A DNA stretch of 64,000 nt, taken from the NCBI RefSeq assembly GCF_023147585.1, contig NZ_JAHXOZ010000005.1, positions 62,001 through 126,000 on the forward strand, read 5' to 3'. Positions 53,419 through 61,388 of the stretch are shown here, piece after piece. The stretch is from Micrococcus sp. EYE_212 (GTDB taxonomy: Bacteria; Actinomycetota; Actinomycetes; Actinomycetales; Micrococcaceae). The notes under the pieces were generated by a model that had not been told where the DNA came from, searched no databases, and saw nothing but the letters and a program-made list of their open reading frames with translations. Both the position numbers and the translations under genes were made by a program. Each line of letters opens with the position of its first letter. Position 1 is the stretch's first letter.

Positions 53419-54684
53419 TCAGGCCTGGAGGCCGGCGAGGGCCTGCTCGAGGTCCGCGATGAGGTCCGCGGCGTCCTCGATGCCCACGGAGAGGCGGACG
53501 AGGTCGTCCGGGACGGCGAGCTCGGTGCCGGCCACGGAGGCGTGGGTCATCTCGGCCGGGTAGTTCATCAGCGACTCGATGCCGCCGAGGGACTCGGCCA
53601 GCTGGAAGAGGCGCGTGGACTCGGCCACCTTCTTGGCGGCCGCCGCGCCCCCATGGAAGCGCACGGAGACCATGCCGCCGAAGCCCCGCATCTGGCGCTG
53701 GGCGAGCTCGTGGCCCGGGTGGTCCGGCAGGCCCGGGTAGAGCACGTGGGACACGGCCGGCTGCTCGAGGAGCCACTCGGCCACGGCCTGTGCGTTGGCC
53801 TGGTGGCGGTCCATGCGCACGCCGAGGGTCTTGAGCCCGCGGGTGGTCAGGTAGGCGTCGAACGGGCCGTTCACGGCGCCGGCCGCGAACTGCTGGAACT
53901 TCACGGCCTCGGCGATCTCCGGGTCCTTGATGACCACGGCTCCGCCCACGACGTCCGAGTGCCCGCCGATGTACTTGGTGGTGGAGTGCACCACCACGTC
54001 CGCGCCGAGCGCGAGCGGGGTCTGGAGGTAGGGCGTGGCGAACGTGTTGTCGACGACGAGCAGCGCGCCCCCGGCATGGGCCGCCTCGGCGATCGCGGCG
54101 ACGTCGGAGACCTTCATCATCGGGTTCGAGGGGGTCTCGAGCCACACGATCACGGGGCCCTCGGCCTTCGCCTGCTCGACGGCTGCGCCCACGGCGGCGA
54201 CGTCGGCCATGTCCACCACGGCGTGGCGCACGCCCCACTTGGCCAGCACCGTGGAGATGAGGCGGTAGGAGCCGCCGTAGACGTCGTTGCCCAGCACGAC
54301 GGTCACGCCCGGCTCGGCGGCGCCCATGGTGAGCGCGGTCTCGGCGGCGAGCCCGGAGGCGAAGGTCAGGGCGGTGGCGTTCGGGGTGCCGTCCTCCCCC
54401 ACGCCGGCCTCGAGCGCGGCCAGCTGGGTCTGCAGGGCATCGCGCGTCGGGTTGGTGCCCCGCCCGTAGTCGTAGCCGCGGCGCAGCTCGCCGATGGCGG
54501 TCGGCGCGTAGGTGGTGGACAGGTGCACGGGCGGCACGACGGCGCCGAACACCTCGTCCAACTCCTGTCCGGCGTGCACGGCGCGGGTGCCGAAGCCGGC
54601 GCCGCGCGGACGGGTGTCCGGCGTGGAGTCGTGCTCCGGGGCGGTCTCGCCGGTGAAGCTCTGCGTGGGGTCCTCGGTGGTCAT
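53419..54684 (-). CDS. metB: Cystathionine gamma-synthase/gamma-lyase
   Basis: 421 residues, PLP-dependent Cys/Met-metabolism family. An N-terminal extension (about 30 residues) precedes GFGTRAVHAGQELDE. PLP Lys in HSTTKYIGGHSDVVGG (near residue 240), and TYAPTAIGELRRGYDYGRGTNPTRDALQ carries the phosphate-binding Tyr-Arg. Sequence alone does not separate synthase from lyase. The partner cbs 55 bases upstream in the same operon points to reverse transsulfuration, homocysteine to cysteine, where a lyase activity would be needed; the name may therefore be metB or mccB. AGAGGA precedes ATG 54684. Confidence 0.9.
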   Translation of the reverse strand: MTTEDPTQSFTGETAPEHDSTPDTRPRGAGFGTRAVHAGQELDEVFGAVVPPVHLSTTYAPTAIGELRRGYDYGRGTNPTRDALQTQLAALEAGVGEDGTPNATALTFASGLAAETALTMGAAEPGVTVVLGNDVYGGSYRLISTVLAKWGVRHAVVDMADVAAVGAAVEQAKAEGPVIVWLETPSNPMMKVSDVAAIAEAAHAGGALLVVDNTFATPYLQTPLALGADVVVHSTTKYIGGHSDVVGGAVVIKDPEIAEAVKFQQFAAGAVNGPFDAYLTTRGLKTLGVRMDRHQANAQAVAEWLLEQPAVSHVLYPGLPDHPGHELAQRQMRGFGGMVSVRFHGGAAAAKKVAESTRLFQLAESLGGIESLMNYPAEMTHASVAGTELAVPDDLVRLSVGIEDAADLIADLEQALAGLQA

Positions 54685-54739
54685 GGGTGCGTCCTCTCGC
54701 GTCGGGGCGGCGTCGGGTCGATCGGCCGGGTCGGTGGGA

Positions 54740-56305
54740 TCAGGCGGTGGCGTAGGCGAGCACGTCGTGCAGGGTCAGCACGCCCACCACGGTCCCGCCG
54801 CGGGCGACGAGCAGGGTGGGGTCCTCCAGCAGGCGGCGCGCCGCCTCGCGCAGGCCGGTGGCCGCGCCGATGAGCGGCAGGGCGGCGCCCATGGCGTCCG
54901 CGACCTCGGAGTCCGGGCTGACCCGGCCGTCCGCGAGGCGCGCCGCGAGATCGTGGGCGGACACGGTGCCACGCACCTCCCCGATCCGCAGGTCGTGGCG
55001 GGGCTCGGCGACGACGGGCAGCGCGTCCACGCCGTAGCGCGTCATGGTGTCCACCGCGTCCGAGACCGACGTGGTCGGCGCCGCGGTCACGATCGTGGGC
55101 ACCGAGCCGGGGAACAGGTCCTCCTTGTCCTCCAGCAGCGCGCCCACGGTGGCGTCCCAGCGCCCGCCGCGGGGCGCCGTCGTCGTGGCCTGCGCGGCGT
55201 GCGGGACGGCGGAGCGGGTCCGGCCGCGGGCCCACCCGGGCAGCACGGTGTCCTGGCCGTCGCGGGCGAAGCCGCGCTCGTCCATCCACGCGTCGTTGAA
55301 GATCTTGGCGAGGTAGCCGCGGCCGGAGTCCGGCAGCACGATCACCATGACGTCGTCCGGGCCGAGCTCGCGCGCGGCCCGCAGGCCGGCGGCCACGGCG
55401 AGGCCGGAGGAGCCGCCCACGAGCAGGCCCTCCTCGGCGGCGAGCCGCCGGGTCATGGCGAAGGCCTCCTCGTCCGAGACGGCGATGACCTCGTCCGGCA
55501 CCGAGCGGTCGTAGTTGTCCACCCAGATGTCCTCGCCGACGCCCTCGACGAAGTACGGGCGCCCCGTGCCGCCGGAGTAGACGGAGCCCTCCGGGTCCGC
55601 GCCGATCACGCGGACGGGGCCCGACGCGCGGTCCGCGGAGACCTCCTTGAGGAAGCGGCCCGTGCCGGTGATGGTGCCGCCCGTGCCCGCGCCCATCACG
55701 ACGTGGGTGACGCGGCCGGCGGTGTCCTCCCAGATCTCCGGCCCCGTGGTCTCGTAGTGCGAGGCCGGCGCGGCCGGGTTGAAGAACTGGTTCGGCTGGA
55801 ACGCGCCCGGGATCTCCCGCTCGAGGCGGTCGGCCACGCCGTAGTACGACTCCGGCGAGTCCGGGGCGACCGAGGAGGGCACGACGACGAGTTCCGCGCC
55901 GTACGCGGAGAGCACGTCCCGCTTCTCCTGGCCGACCTTGTCCGGCGTGACGAACACGGTGCGGTAGCCCTTCTGCTGGGCCACGAGGGCGAGGCCCACG
56001 CCGGTGTTGCCGGAGGTGGGCTCCACCACGGTGCCGCCGGGGAGGATCCGGCCGTCCTTCTCCGCCTCCTCGATCATCCTGAGGGCGATGCGGTCCTTCA
56101 CGGAGCCGCCCGGGTTCAGGTACTCCACCTTCACGAGCACCGTGGCGGCGACGCCCTCGGTCACCGCGTTGAGCTTCACGAGCGGGGTGCGCCCGATCAG
56201 CTCCAGGACGGTCTCGGCATAGCGCATGCCGCCTCGCTCGGGCGCGGGCACGGGGGTGGCGGAGGACGCGGCGGCGCCCGGGACGGGGGAGGTCTGCTCA
56301 GTCAC
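54740..56305 (-). CDS. cbs: Cystathionine beta-synthase with CBS domains
   Basis: 521 residues. Condenses homocysteine and serine. Catalytic domain about 27-380: YAETVLELIGRTPLVKLN, PLP Lys in NPGGSVKDRIALRM, VEPTSGNTGVGLALV, VMGAGTGGTITGTGRFLKE and GGSSGLAVAAGL. Two C-terminal CBS motifs (about 400-521: SVPTIVTAAPTTSVSDAVDTM and VADAMGAALPLIGAATGLREA) probably sense S-adenosylmethionine or adenylates. No heme-binding N-terminal Cys/His pair is evident. GTG 56305 with TAGCGT 7 bases upstream; ATG 56227 (MRYAET) is the alternative. Followed by metB. Confidence 0.93.
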   Translation of the reverse strand: MTEQTSPVPGAAASSATPVPAPERGGMRYAETVLELIGRTPLVKLNAVTEGVAATVLVKVEYLNPGGSVKDRIALRMIEEAEKDGRILPGGTVVEPTSGNTGVGLALVAQQKGYRTVFVTPDKVGQEKRDVLSAYGAELVVVPSSVAPDSPESYYGVADRLEREIPGAFQPNQFFNPAAPASHYETTGPEIWEDTAGRVTHVVMGAGTGGTITGTGRFLKEVSADRASGPVRVIGADPEGSVYSGGTGRPYFVEGVGEDIWVDNYDRSVPDEVIAVSDEEAFAMTRRLAAEEGLLVGGSSGLAVAAGLRAARELGPDDVMVIVLPDSGRGYLAKIFNDAWMDERGFARDGQDTVLPGWARGRTRSAVPHAAQATTTAPRGGRWDATVGALLEDKEDLFPGSVPTIVTAAPTTSVSDAVDTMTRYGVDALPVVAEPRHDLRIGEVRGTVSAHDLAARLADGRVSPDSEVADAMGAALPLIGAATGLREAARRLLEDPTLLVARGGTVVGVLTLHDVLAYATA

Positions 56306-56312
56306 GTGCTCC

Positions 56313-56318
56313 ACGCTA
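56313..56318 (-). promoter_or_regulatory. -10 box of cbs-metB
   Basis: TAGCGT on the minus strand, 7 bases (GGAGCAC), GTG 56305. Confidence 0.55.
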
Positions 56319-56374
56319 CGCCAGGGGCCGGACGCCGTCAGGGGCGTCGAGGACACGCGGGGCAACGTGCGGTG

Positions 56375-56380
56375 TACGGT
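56375..56380 (+). promoter_or_regulatory. -10 box of AlkA-type gene
   Basis: TACGGT, 7 bases (GCACGGC), ATG 56388. Divergent from cbs. Confidence 0.5.
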
Positions 56381-56387
56381 GCACGGC

Positions 56388-57431
56388 ATGACCGCCCCGG
56401 ACGCCGTGCGCCACCTCCGGGTGTCCACGCCCGTCGACGTGGCCCTCACCCTGCGGCCCCTGCAGCGCGGGGCCGCCGACCCGACCGTCCGTGCCACCCC
56501 CCAGGGCGTGTGGCTCACGCGCCGCGAGCCGGCCGGGCCCGATGCCGTCCACGCGGGTGCCGGGCCGGCCACCCTCCTGGTCTCTCCCGCGGTGCGCGCC
56601 CCGGACGGCGCCGGGGGCTGGAGCATCACCGCCCGCGCGTGGGGCCCGGGGGCCCGCGCCGCGGTCGGGAACGCCGAGGCCCTGCTGGGGCTGGCGGACG
56701 CGGGCTGGCCGCAGTTCGACGCCGTGGCCGATCCGTCGGCGGACCCGCCGGGGGTGGGCCCGCCGCTTCCGGCGCACGTGTGGCGCGTCCGCCGCCTCCG
56801 GCCCGGGCTGCGGCTGCCCGCCGCGGGCGCGCTCGCCACCCAGCTGATGACCGTGGTGCTGGAGCAGAAGGTCACGCACGACCAGGCACGCCACGGCTGG
56901 CGCACCCTCGTGCGGCTGGCCGCCGCCCACGACGCCGAGCCCGCCCCGGGCCCCGCTCCCGCGGGCATGCTGCTGCCGCCCACCGCGGAGGCCGTGCTGC
57001 GGATCCCCTCGTGGGACTGGCACGCGCGGGCGTGGGTGCAGCCCTCGCAGTCGAGGACGGTGCTGGAGGTCGCCCGGCGCGCCGAGACGATCGACCGGCT
57101 CGGGCGCGACGTCTCCCCCGGCGACACCGCAGGCCTGGCACGACTGGCCCGACGCCTGGAGTCGATTCCTGGCATCGGCCCGTGGAGCACCGCCGAGGCG
57201 CTGCAGCGCAGCCACGGCGCGGCCGACCTGGTCTCGGTGGGGGACTTCCACCTCGCCCAGTTCGTGGGCCAGGTCCTCACGGGACGGCGCACGGACGACG
57301 CCGGCATGCTGCGCCTGCTCGCCCCGTGGGCCGGGCATCGGCACCGGGTGGTGCGGCTCATCTCGCTCAGCGGCGAGCGCAAGCAGGCCTTCGGGCCCAA
57401 GCTCGCCCCGGCGGACCACCGGCGGTACTGA
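56388..57431 (+). CDS. HhH-GPD DNA glycosylase (AlkA/3-methyladenine type)
   Basis: 347 residues. The glycosylase core is C-terminal: LATQLMTVVLEQKVTHDQARHGWRTL, helix-hairpin-helix ESIPGIGPWSTAEAL and the catalytic Asp in VSVGDFHLAQFVG about 20 residues later. No C-terminal Cys cluster for an Fe-S centre, unlike EndoIII. The N-terminal 130 residues are the AlkA-type beta domain in loose form. Removes alkylated or damaged bases; exact substrate unknown. Leaderless layout. Confidence 0.85.
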   Translation: MTAPDAVRHLRVSTPVDVALTLRPLQRGAADPTVRATPQGVWLTRREPAGPDAVHAGAGPATLLVSPAVRAPDGAGGWSITARAWGPGARAAVGNAEALLGLADAGWPQFDAVADPSADPPGVGPPLPAHVWRVRRLRPGLRLPAAGALATQLMTVVLEQKVTHDQARHGWRTLVRLAAAHDAEPAPGPAPAGMLLPPTAEAVLRIPSWDWHARAWVQPSQSRTVLEVARRAETIDRLGRDVSPGDTAGLARLARRLESIPGIGPWSTAEALQRSHGAADLVSVGDFHLAQFVGQVLTGRRTDDAGMLRLLAPWAGHRHRVVRLISLSGERKQAFGPKLAPADHRRY

Positions 57432-57524
57432 CCCCCGCTGCGTCGGCTCCTGCACAGGCGGCTGCGGCCCCGCGCGTCGTCCCCTGAACAGCCACGGCGC
57501 GACCGCCGCTCCGAACGGGCCTCC

Positions 57525-57530
57525 TAGCGT
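57525..57530 (+). promoter_or_regulatory. -10 candidate of gene at 57601
   Basis: TAGCGT with a leader of about 63 bases and GGAGGGAG close to the start codon; weak -35. Confidence 0.4.
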
Positions 57531-57600
57531 CGGCCTGGAGCGCGCCGACCGGTGCGCTCGAGGCGGGGCCGAGGCCGGCCCCCGATGGAGGGAGCCGACC

Positions 57601-58065
57601 ATGACCACCGCTTTCGAGGACAGCCGCCGCACGCACGGGCGAGCCCGGCACGAGCCCCACGGCCCCGGCCGGCCCGGCCCGCTGCGCCCAGGCGTGCGCG
57701 CCTCGGTGCTGATCGTCTCGGCGGAGCCGGACGCGGAGGCCGCGCTGCGGGACTCGATGTCCTGGATCACCGCGTTCGAGGACGACTGCGGTCTCGTGCT
57801 CGACCACGACGAGACGAGCCTCTACGCCGTGGCGCCGGCGTCCGACCTGCGCCGCCCCGACGCGGAGGACGCCGCGGAGGGGGACGCCGCCCGGGACCCG
57901 TCGGACTTCATCGACGCCGTGCTGCTGCACGGCCGGTGGCGGCTGCGCGGCGAGGGCGGGCACTCCGGCTCCGCCTGGAGGGACCTCTACCGGCAGGCCG
58001 TCACCGAGGCCGCCCCGGATGCGCTGTGCACCGTGTGGGACGTCCGACCCCTCCCCGCCGCCTGA
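57601..58065 (+). CDS. Hypothetical protein
   Basis: 154 residues. About 30 N-terminal residues are His/Arg/Gly/Pro-rich, then a soluble domain: ASVLIVSAEPDAEAALRDSMSWITAFEDDCGLVLDHDETSLYAVAPASDL and DFIDAVLLHGRWRLRGEGG. No motif I recognise; no signal peptide or membrane helix. GGAGGGAG lies about 8 bases before ATG 57601, so the start is well supported. Convergent with the acyl-CoA ligase, 9 bases between the stops. Confidence 0.65.
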   Translation: MTTAFEDSRRTHGRARHEPHGPGRPGPLRPGVRASVLIVSAEPDAEAALRDSMSWITAFEDDCGLVLDHDETSLYAVAPASDLRRPDAEDAAEGDAARDPSDFIDAVLLHGRWRLRGEGGHSGSAWRDLYRQAVTEAAPDALCTVWDVRPLPAA

Positions 58066-58074
58066 GCCGGGGCC

Positions 58075-59832
58075 TCAGGCCCCCGCCGCGCCGATCACCG
58101 CGGCGCCCTCCTCGCGCAGCTCCACCTTGCGGACCTTGCCGGAGACGGTCATGGGGAACGCGTCCATGATGCGCACGTAGGCGGGGATCTTGAAGTGGGC
58201 GATCCTCCCGGTGGCGAACTCGCGGACCGCTTCGACGGTGAGCGGCTCGGCACCCTCGCGCATGATCAGGCAGGCCATGAGCTGCTCGCCGTACCGCTCG
58301 TCCGGCACGCCGACCACCTGCACGTCCTGGACGTCCGGGTGGGCGTAGAGGAACTCCTCCACCTCGCGCGGAGAGATGTTCTCGCCGCCGCGGATCACGA
58401 GGTCCTTGATGCGTCCCTCGATGCGGACGAACCCGTCCGCGTCCATCGAGGCGAGGTCGCCCGAGTGCATCCAGCCGTCCTCGTCGAGGACCTCCGCGGT
58501 CTTCTGCTCGGCGTTCCAGTAGCCGAGCATCACCGAGTAGCCGCGGGTGCACAGCTCTCCGGTGGCGCCGCGGGCCAGGGTCTGCCCGGTGACGGGGTCG
58601 ACGACCTTGGTCTCCACGTGCGGCATCGAGCGGCCGACGGTCTGGGTGCGCGCCTCGAGGGTGTCGTCGCGGCGGGTCATGGTGGAGACGGGGGCGGTCT
58701 CGGTCATGCCGTAGCAGATGGCGACCTCGGACATGTGCAGCTCGTCGATCACGCGTCGCATGACCTCCACGGGGCACGGGGACCCGGCCATGACGCCGGT
58801 GCGCAGGGTGCTCAGGTCCAGGGAGGCCGCCTCGGGGCGGGCCAGCATCGCGATGAACATGGCGGGCACGCCGTAGAGGCTCGTGGCGCGCGTGGCGGCC
58901 GCCGCTGTGAGGGAGTCGAGCGGATGGAACGCCCGGCCCGGGATGACGCTCACGGTGCCGTGGGAGACGGCCGCGATCACGCCGATGACCATGCCGAAGC
59001 AGTGGAAGAAGGGCACCGGGATCACGAGGGTGTCCGCCTCGGAGTAGCCCAGCAGCTCGCCGATGTGGAACCCGTTGTTGAGGATGTTGCGGTGGGTCAG
59101 CGTGACGCCCTTGGGGAAGCCGGTGGTGCCCGAGGTGTACTGCAGGTTCACGGGGTCCTCGGCTCCGGTGGCGGCCTCGCGCTCGGCGAGCTGCTCGTCC
59201 GAGACCTCCGCGGCCCGTGCCAGAAACGTCTCCCACGTGGCCTCCTCGGCCGCGGCGTCGGCGGCGCGGCCGGCCACCTCCCCCGGGCGGGCGTGCGCGA
59301 AGAGCTCATCACCCGGGGCGCCGGCGGGCAGCATGATGAGCTGCTCCAGCGCGGGGGCTCCCTCACGGGCCACCTGCCGCGCGATCGCCGGCGGGTCCAT
59401 GCGGGCGTCCGGGCAGGCCACCACGAGGCCACGCATCGCGCACTGCTCCACCACGTAGGTGAGCTCGTGGCTGCGGTACGCCGGGTTGAGGTTGACCAGG
59501 ATGACCCCGGCGCGCGCGGCGCCGTAGAGCAGGGACGTCCACTCCGCCACGTTGGGGCTCCACATGCCGATGCGGTCGCCGTGGCCGTAGCCGGCGGCGA
59601 TCAGCGCCTTGGCCACGGCGCGGGAGTGCTCCGCCAGCTCCGCGAAGGTCCAGGAGCGGCCGGTGTGCGGGTCGCCGCCGGGTCCGCACTCGACGACGGC
59701 GGGTGCGTCCGGCAGGCGAGCGGCGGTCTCGTCCAGGTTCTGGGCGAGGGTCTGCTCCAGGAGCGGCACGTCGTCCGGACCCCGCGTGGACGCCGTCTCC
59801 TCCGGGCGGGCGGGATCGGCGGGCTGCGTCAT
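58075..59832 (-). CDS. Acyl-CoA synthetase (AMP-binding, fatty-acid type)
   Basis: 585 residues of the ANL family. It activates a carboxylic acid with ATP and forms the CoA thioester. AMP motif [41 protein letters not shown] and [22 protein letters not shown] hinge; catalytic Lys in [14 protein letters not shown] at the C-terminus. Most like medium-chain fatty-acid or AMP-binding enzymes of beta-oxidation (FadD3/FadD35-like); substrate not provable. AGAGGAG precedes ATG 59832. Its promoter holds a CRP-like site. Confidence 0.9.
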   Translation of the reverse strand: MTQPADPARPEETASTRGPDDVPLLEQTLAQNLDETAARLPDAPAVVECGPGGDPHTGRSWTFAELAEHSRAVAKALIAAGYGHGDRIGMWSPNVAEWTSLLYGAARAGVILVNLNPAYRSHELTYVVEQCAMRGLVVACPDARMDPPAIARQVAREGAPALEQLIMLPAGAPGDELFAHARPGEVAGRAADAAAEEATWETFLARAAEVSDEQLAEREAATGAEDPVNLQYTSGTTGFPKGVTLTHRNILNNGFHIGELLGYSEADTLVIPVPFFHCFGMVIGVIAAVSHGTVSVIPGRAFHPLDSLTAAAATRATSLYGVPAMFIAMLARPEAASLDLSTLRTGVMAGSPCPVEVMRRVIDELHMSEVAICYGMTETAPVSTMTRRDDTLEARTQTVGRSMPHVETKVVDPVTGQTLARGATGELCTRGYSVMLGYWNAEQKTAEVLDEDGWMHSGDLASMDADGFVRIEGRIKDLVIRGGENISPREVEEFLYAHPDVQDVQVVGVPDERYGEQLMACLIMREGAEPLTVEAVREFATGRIAHFKIPAYVRIMDAFPMTVSGKVRKVELREEGAAVIGAAGA

Positions 59833-59845
59833 GCTGGGACTCCTC

Positions 59846-59869
59846 TGCATGTGATGCGGATCACATGCA
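59846..59869. promoter_or_regulatory. CRP/GlxR-like operator in acyl-CoA ligase promoter
   Basis: Perfect 10-bp arms (59846-59855 and 59860-59869) around 4 bases; within it TGTGA (59850-59854), N6, TCACA (59861-59865), the exact CRP-type core. Lies directly downstream of the -10, so binding should repress. Confidence 0.7.
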
Positions 59870-59874
59870 GGCTA
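59869..59874 (-). promoter_or_regulatory. -10 box of acyl-CoA ligase gene
   Basis: TAGCCT on the minus strand; predicted start near 59862 inside the palindrome; leader about 30 bases. Confidence 0.55.
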
Positions 59875-59916
59875 CGTCCTCCCCAGCCCTCTCCGCCACC
59901 CGGCGCCGGACATGAC

Positions 59917-59956
59917 AGAAGACCCCGGGACCGACGACTCGGTCCCGGGGTCTTCT
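59917..59956 (-). terminator. tRNA-Tyr terminator
   Basis: Perfect 18-bp stem (59917-59934 with 59939-59956), CGAC loop, 10 bases after the tRNA; followed on the minus strand by GTCATG. Also shields the acyl-CoA ligase promoter. Confidence 0.85.
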
Positions 59957-59965
59957 CATGTCCCG

Positions 59966-60047
59966 TGGCAGATGAGGGATTCGAACCCCCGAAGGCAGTG
60001 CCAGCTGATTTACAGTCAGCCCCCTTTGGCCGCTCGGGTAATCTGCC
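59966..60047 (-). tRNA. tRNA-Tyr (GTA)
   Basis: 82-base class II tRNA with a long variable arm. Acceptor GGCAGAT with ATCTGCC, D loop CCGAGCGGCCAAAGGGG, anticodon loop CTGTAAA, T loop TTCGAAT, discriminator A. Confidence 0.96.
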
Positions 60048-60107
60048 GGGCGACTGGACGGACGCGCTCGCCTCATTCGAGGCACCGCACCGTTCAGGCG
60101 AGAGACG

Positions 60108-60113
60108 ACTGTA
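60108..60113 (-). promoter_or_regulatory. -10 box of tRNA-Tyr
   Basis: TACAGT on the minus strand, about 60 bases before the tRNA; TTGGGC at 60133-60138 is a possible -35 at 19 bases. Confidence 0.45.
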
Positions 60114-60170
60114 CCGCATGGGCTCAGGAGACGCCCAATCGGGCCGGGGCGCGGCGTCGTCGGACCCCGG

Positions 60171-60176
60171 TAGGCT
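60171..60176 (+). promoter_or_regulatory. -10 candidate of yajQ
   Basis: TAGGCT with a leader of about 85 bases to ATG 60268. No clear -35. Confidence 0.4.
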
Positions 60177-60267
60177 GGCCCGCAGGCGCCCCGGGGCGCG
60201 CCGGGCGCCTCGCGCGACCTGCCCCGAGGCACGCACAGCCGTACGCGAGCAGCAGGAGGAGACAGCC

Positions 60268-60756
60268 ATGGCCGGTGATTCCACGTTCGATGTGGTCAGC
60301 AAGGTGGACAGCCAGGAGGTGTCCAACGCCCTGAACCAGGCGCAGAAGGAGATCGTCCAGCGCTACGACTTCAAGGGCGTCGGCGCGGAGATCGACTTCT
60401 CCGGCGAGAAGATTCTCATGAAGGCGAACTCCGAGGAGCGCGTGAAGGCCGTCAAGGACGTCTTCGAGTCCAAGCTCGTCAAGCGCGGCATCTCCCTGAA
60501 GTCCCTCGACGCCGGGGACCCGTTCGCCTCCGGCAAGGAGTACCGGATCGAGGCCTCCATCAAGGAGGGCATCGACCAGGCCACCGCGAAGAAGATCACC
60601 AAGCTGATCCGGGACGAGGGCCCCAAGGCGGTCAAGGCCCAGATCCAGGGCGACGAGCTGCGCGTGTCCTCCAAGTCGCGCGACGACCTGCAGGCCGTCA
60701 TCGCGATGCTCAAGGACTTCGCGGACGCCGACCTGCAGTTCGTCAACTTCCGCTGA
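60268..60756 (+). CDS. yajQ: YajQ-family nucleotide-binding protein
   Basis: 162 residues, exact family length: [65 protein letters not shown], and the end [23 protein letters not shown]. Two ferredoxin-like folds; family members bind nucleotides including cyclic-di-GMP in some bacteria. The function here is not known. Strong AGGAGGA seven bases before ATG. The hypothetical gene 71 bases downstream may be co-transcribed. Confidence 0.95.
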   Translation: MAGDSTFDVVSKVDSQEVSNALNQAQKEIVQRYDFKGVGAEIDFSGEKILMKANSEERVKAVKDVFESKLVKRGISLKSLDAGDPFASGKEYRIEASIKEGIDQATAKKITKLIRDEGPKAVKAQIQGDELRVSSKSRDDLQAVIAMLKDFADADLQFVNFR

Positions 60757-60827
60757 CCGTCCGCCCCGCCGATCCCCCATCGGGCCCCCGGCCTGACCGC
60801 CCCGCTCCGCCCCGACGAGGAGACCCC

Positions 60828-61340
60828 ATGCTCTACCTGATCGACCCCCGCGGCGCCGTGTGGTCCGCCGACGTCACCCTGGGCCGCGCCCGGGCCCGCG
60901 CCCGCGTGGACGGCCGGCCCGTCGACGACCTGCCCTTCACGAAGGCCGCCATGGTCCTGGACCAGGAGGACTTCGTGGACCTGGCGCTGCGCCACGGCGT
61001 GGCCGCCCCTCGCGGCATCCTCCTGGACCACGGATTCGTGGAGCGCGCTCTGGCCCCGTCGAAGCTGACGTTCCAGCAGCGCAACCAGGACGCGATCGCC
61101 GAGCAGCTCGAGCCGGTGCAGCGCCGCACGGAGGAGGACTCCGTGAAGAAGAGCCGCCACGAGGCGGTCTACGAGGGCGCCCGCCGGAAGCTCGCCAAGC
61201 GGACCGAGAAGGCCGAGGAGGAGGCGCGGGAGACCCTCCAGGCGGAGCCGAAGGACGAGCTCGTCGGCCACTGGACCCGCTTGGGCGGCCGGATCCCGGC
61301 CACGATCGCCGCCGACCGCCGCTCCGACGCCGACCGCTGA
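60828..61340 (+). CDS. Hypothetical protein with charged C-terminal coil
   Basis: 170 residues. N-terminal 70 residues form a small soluble domain (MLYLIDPRGAVWSADVTLGRARARARVDGRPVDD, then FVDLALRHGVAAPRGIL), the rest is helical and strongly charged (KKSRHEAVYEGARRKLAKRTEKAEEEARETL). No family recognised. GAGGAG is 6 bases before the ATG. Position after yajQ suggests a possible RNA- or nucleotide-related role, but that is a guess. Confidence 0.65.
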   Translation: MLYLIDPRGAVWSADVTLGRARARARVDGRPVDDLPFTKAAMVLDQEDFVDLALRHGVAAPRGILLDHGFVERALAPSKLTFQQRNQDAIAEQLEPVQRRTEEDSVKKSRHEAVYEGARRKLAKRTEKAEEEARETLQAEPKDELVGHWTRLGGRIPATIAADRRSDADR

Positions 61341-61353
61341 GCCCCTCCCCCAC

Positions 61354-61388
61354 CGGAACCCCGCGCCCGCTCAGGGCGTGGGGTTCCG
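61354..61388. terminator. Terminator overlapping the MFS gene end
   Basis: 15-bp stem with one G-U pair (61354-61368 with 61374-61388); the MFS stop codon (61371-61373) lies in the loop and its last codons form one arm. Confidence 0.7.

Noticed and set aside
54685-54739. SAM or other riboswitch before metB or cbs
   Set aside because: The cbs start has a leaderless layout and the cbs-metB gap is only 55 bases; there is no room for an aptamer.
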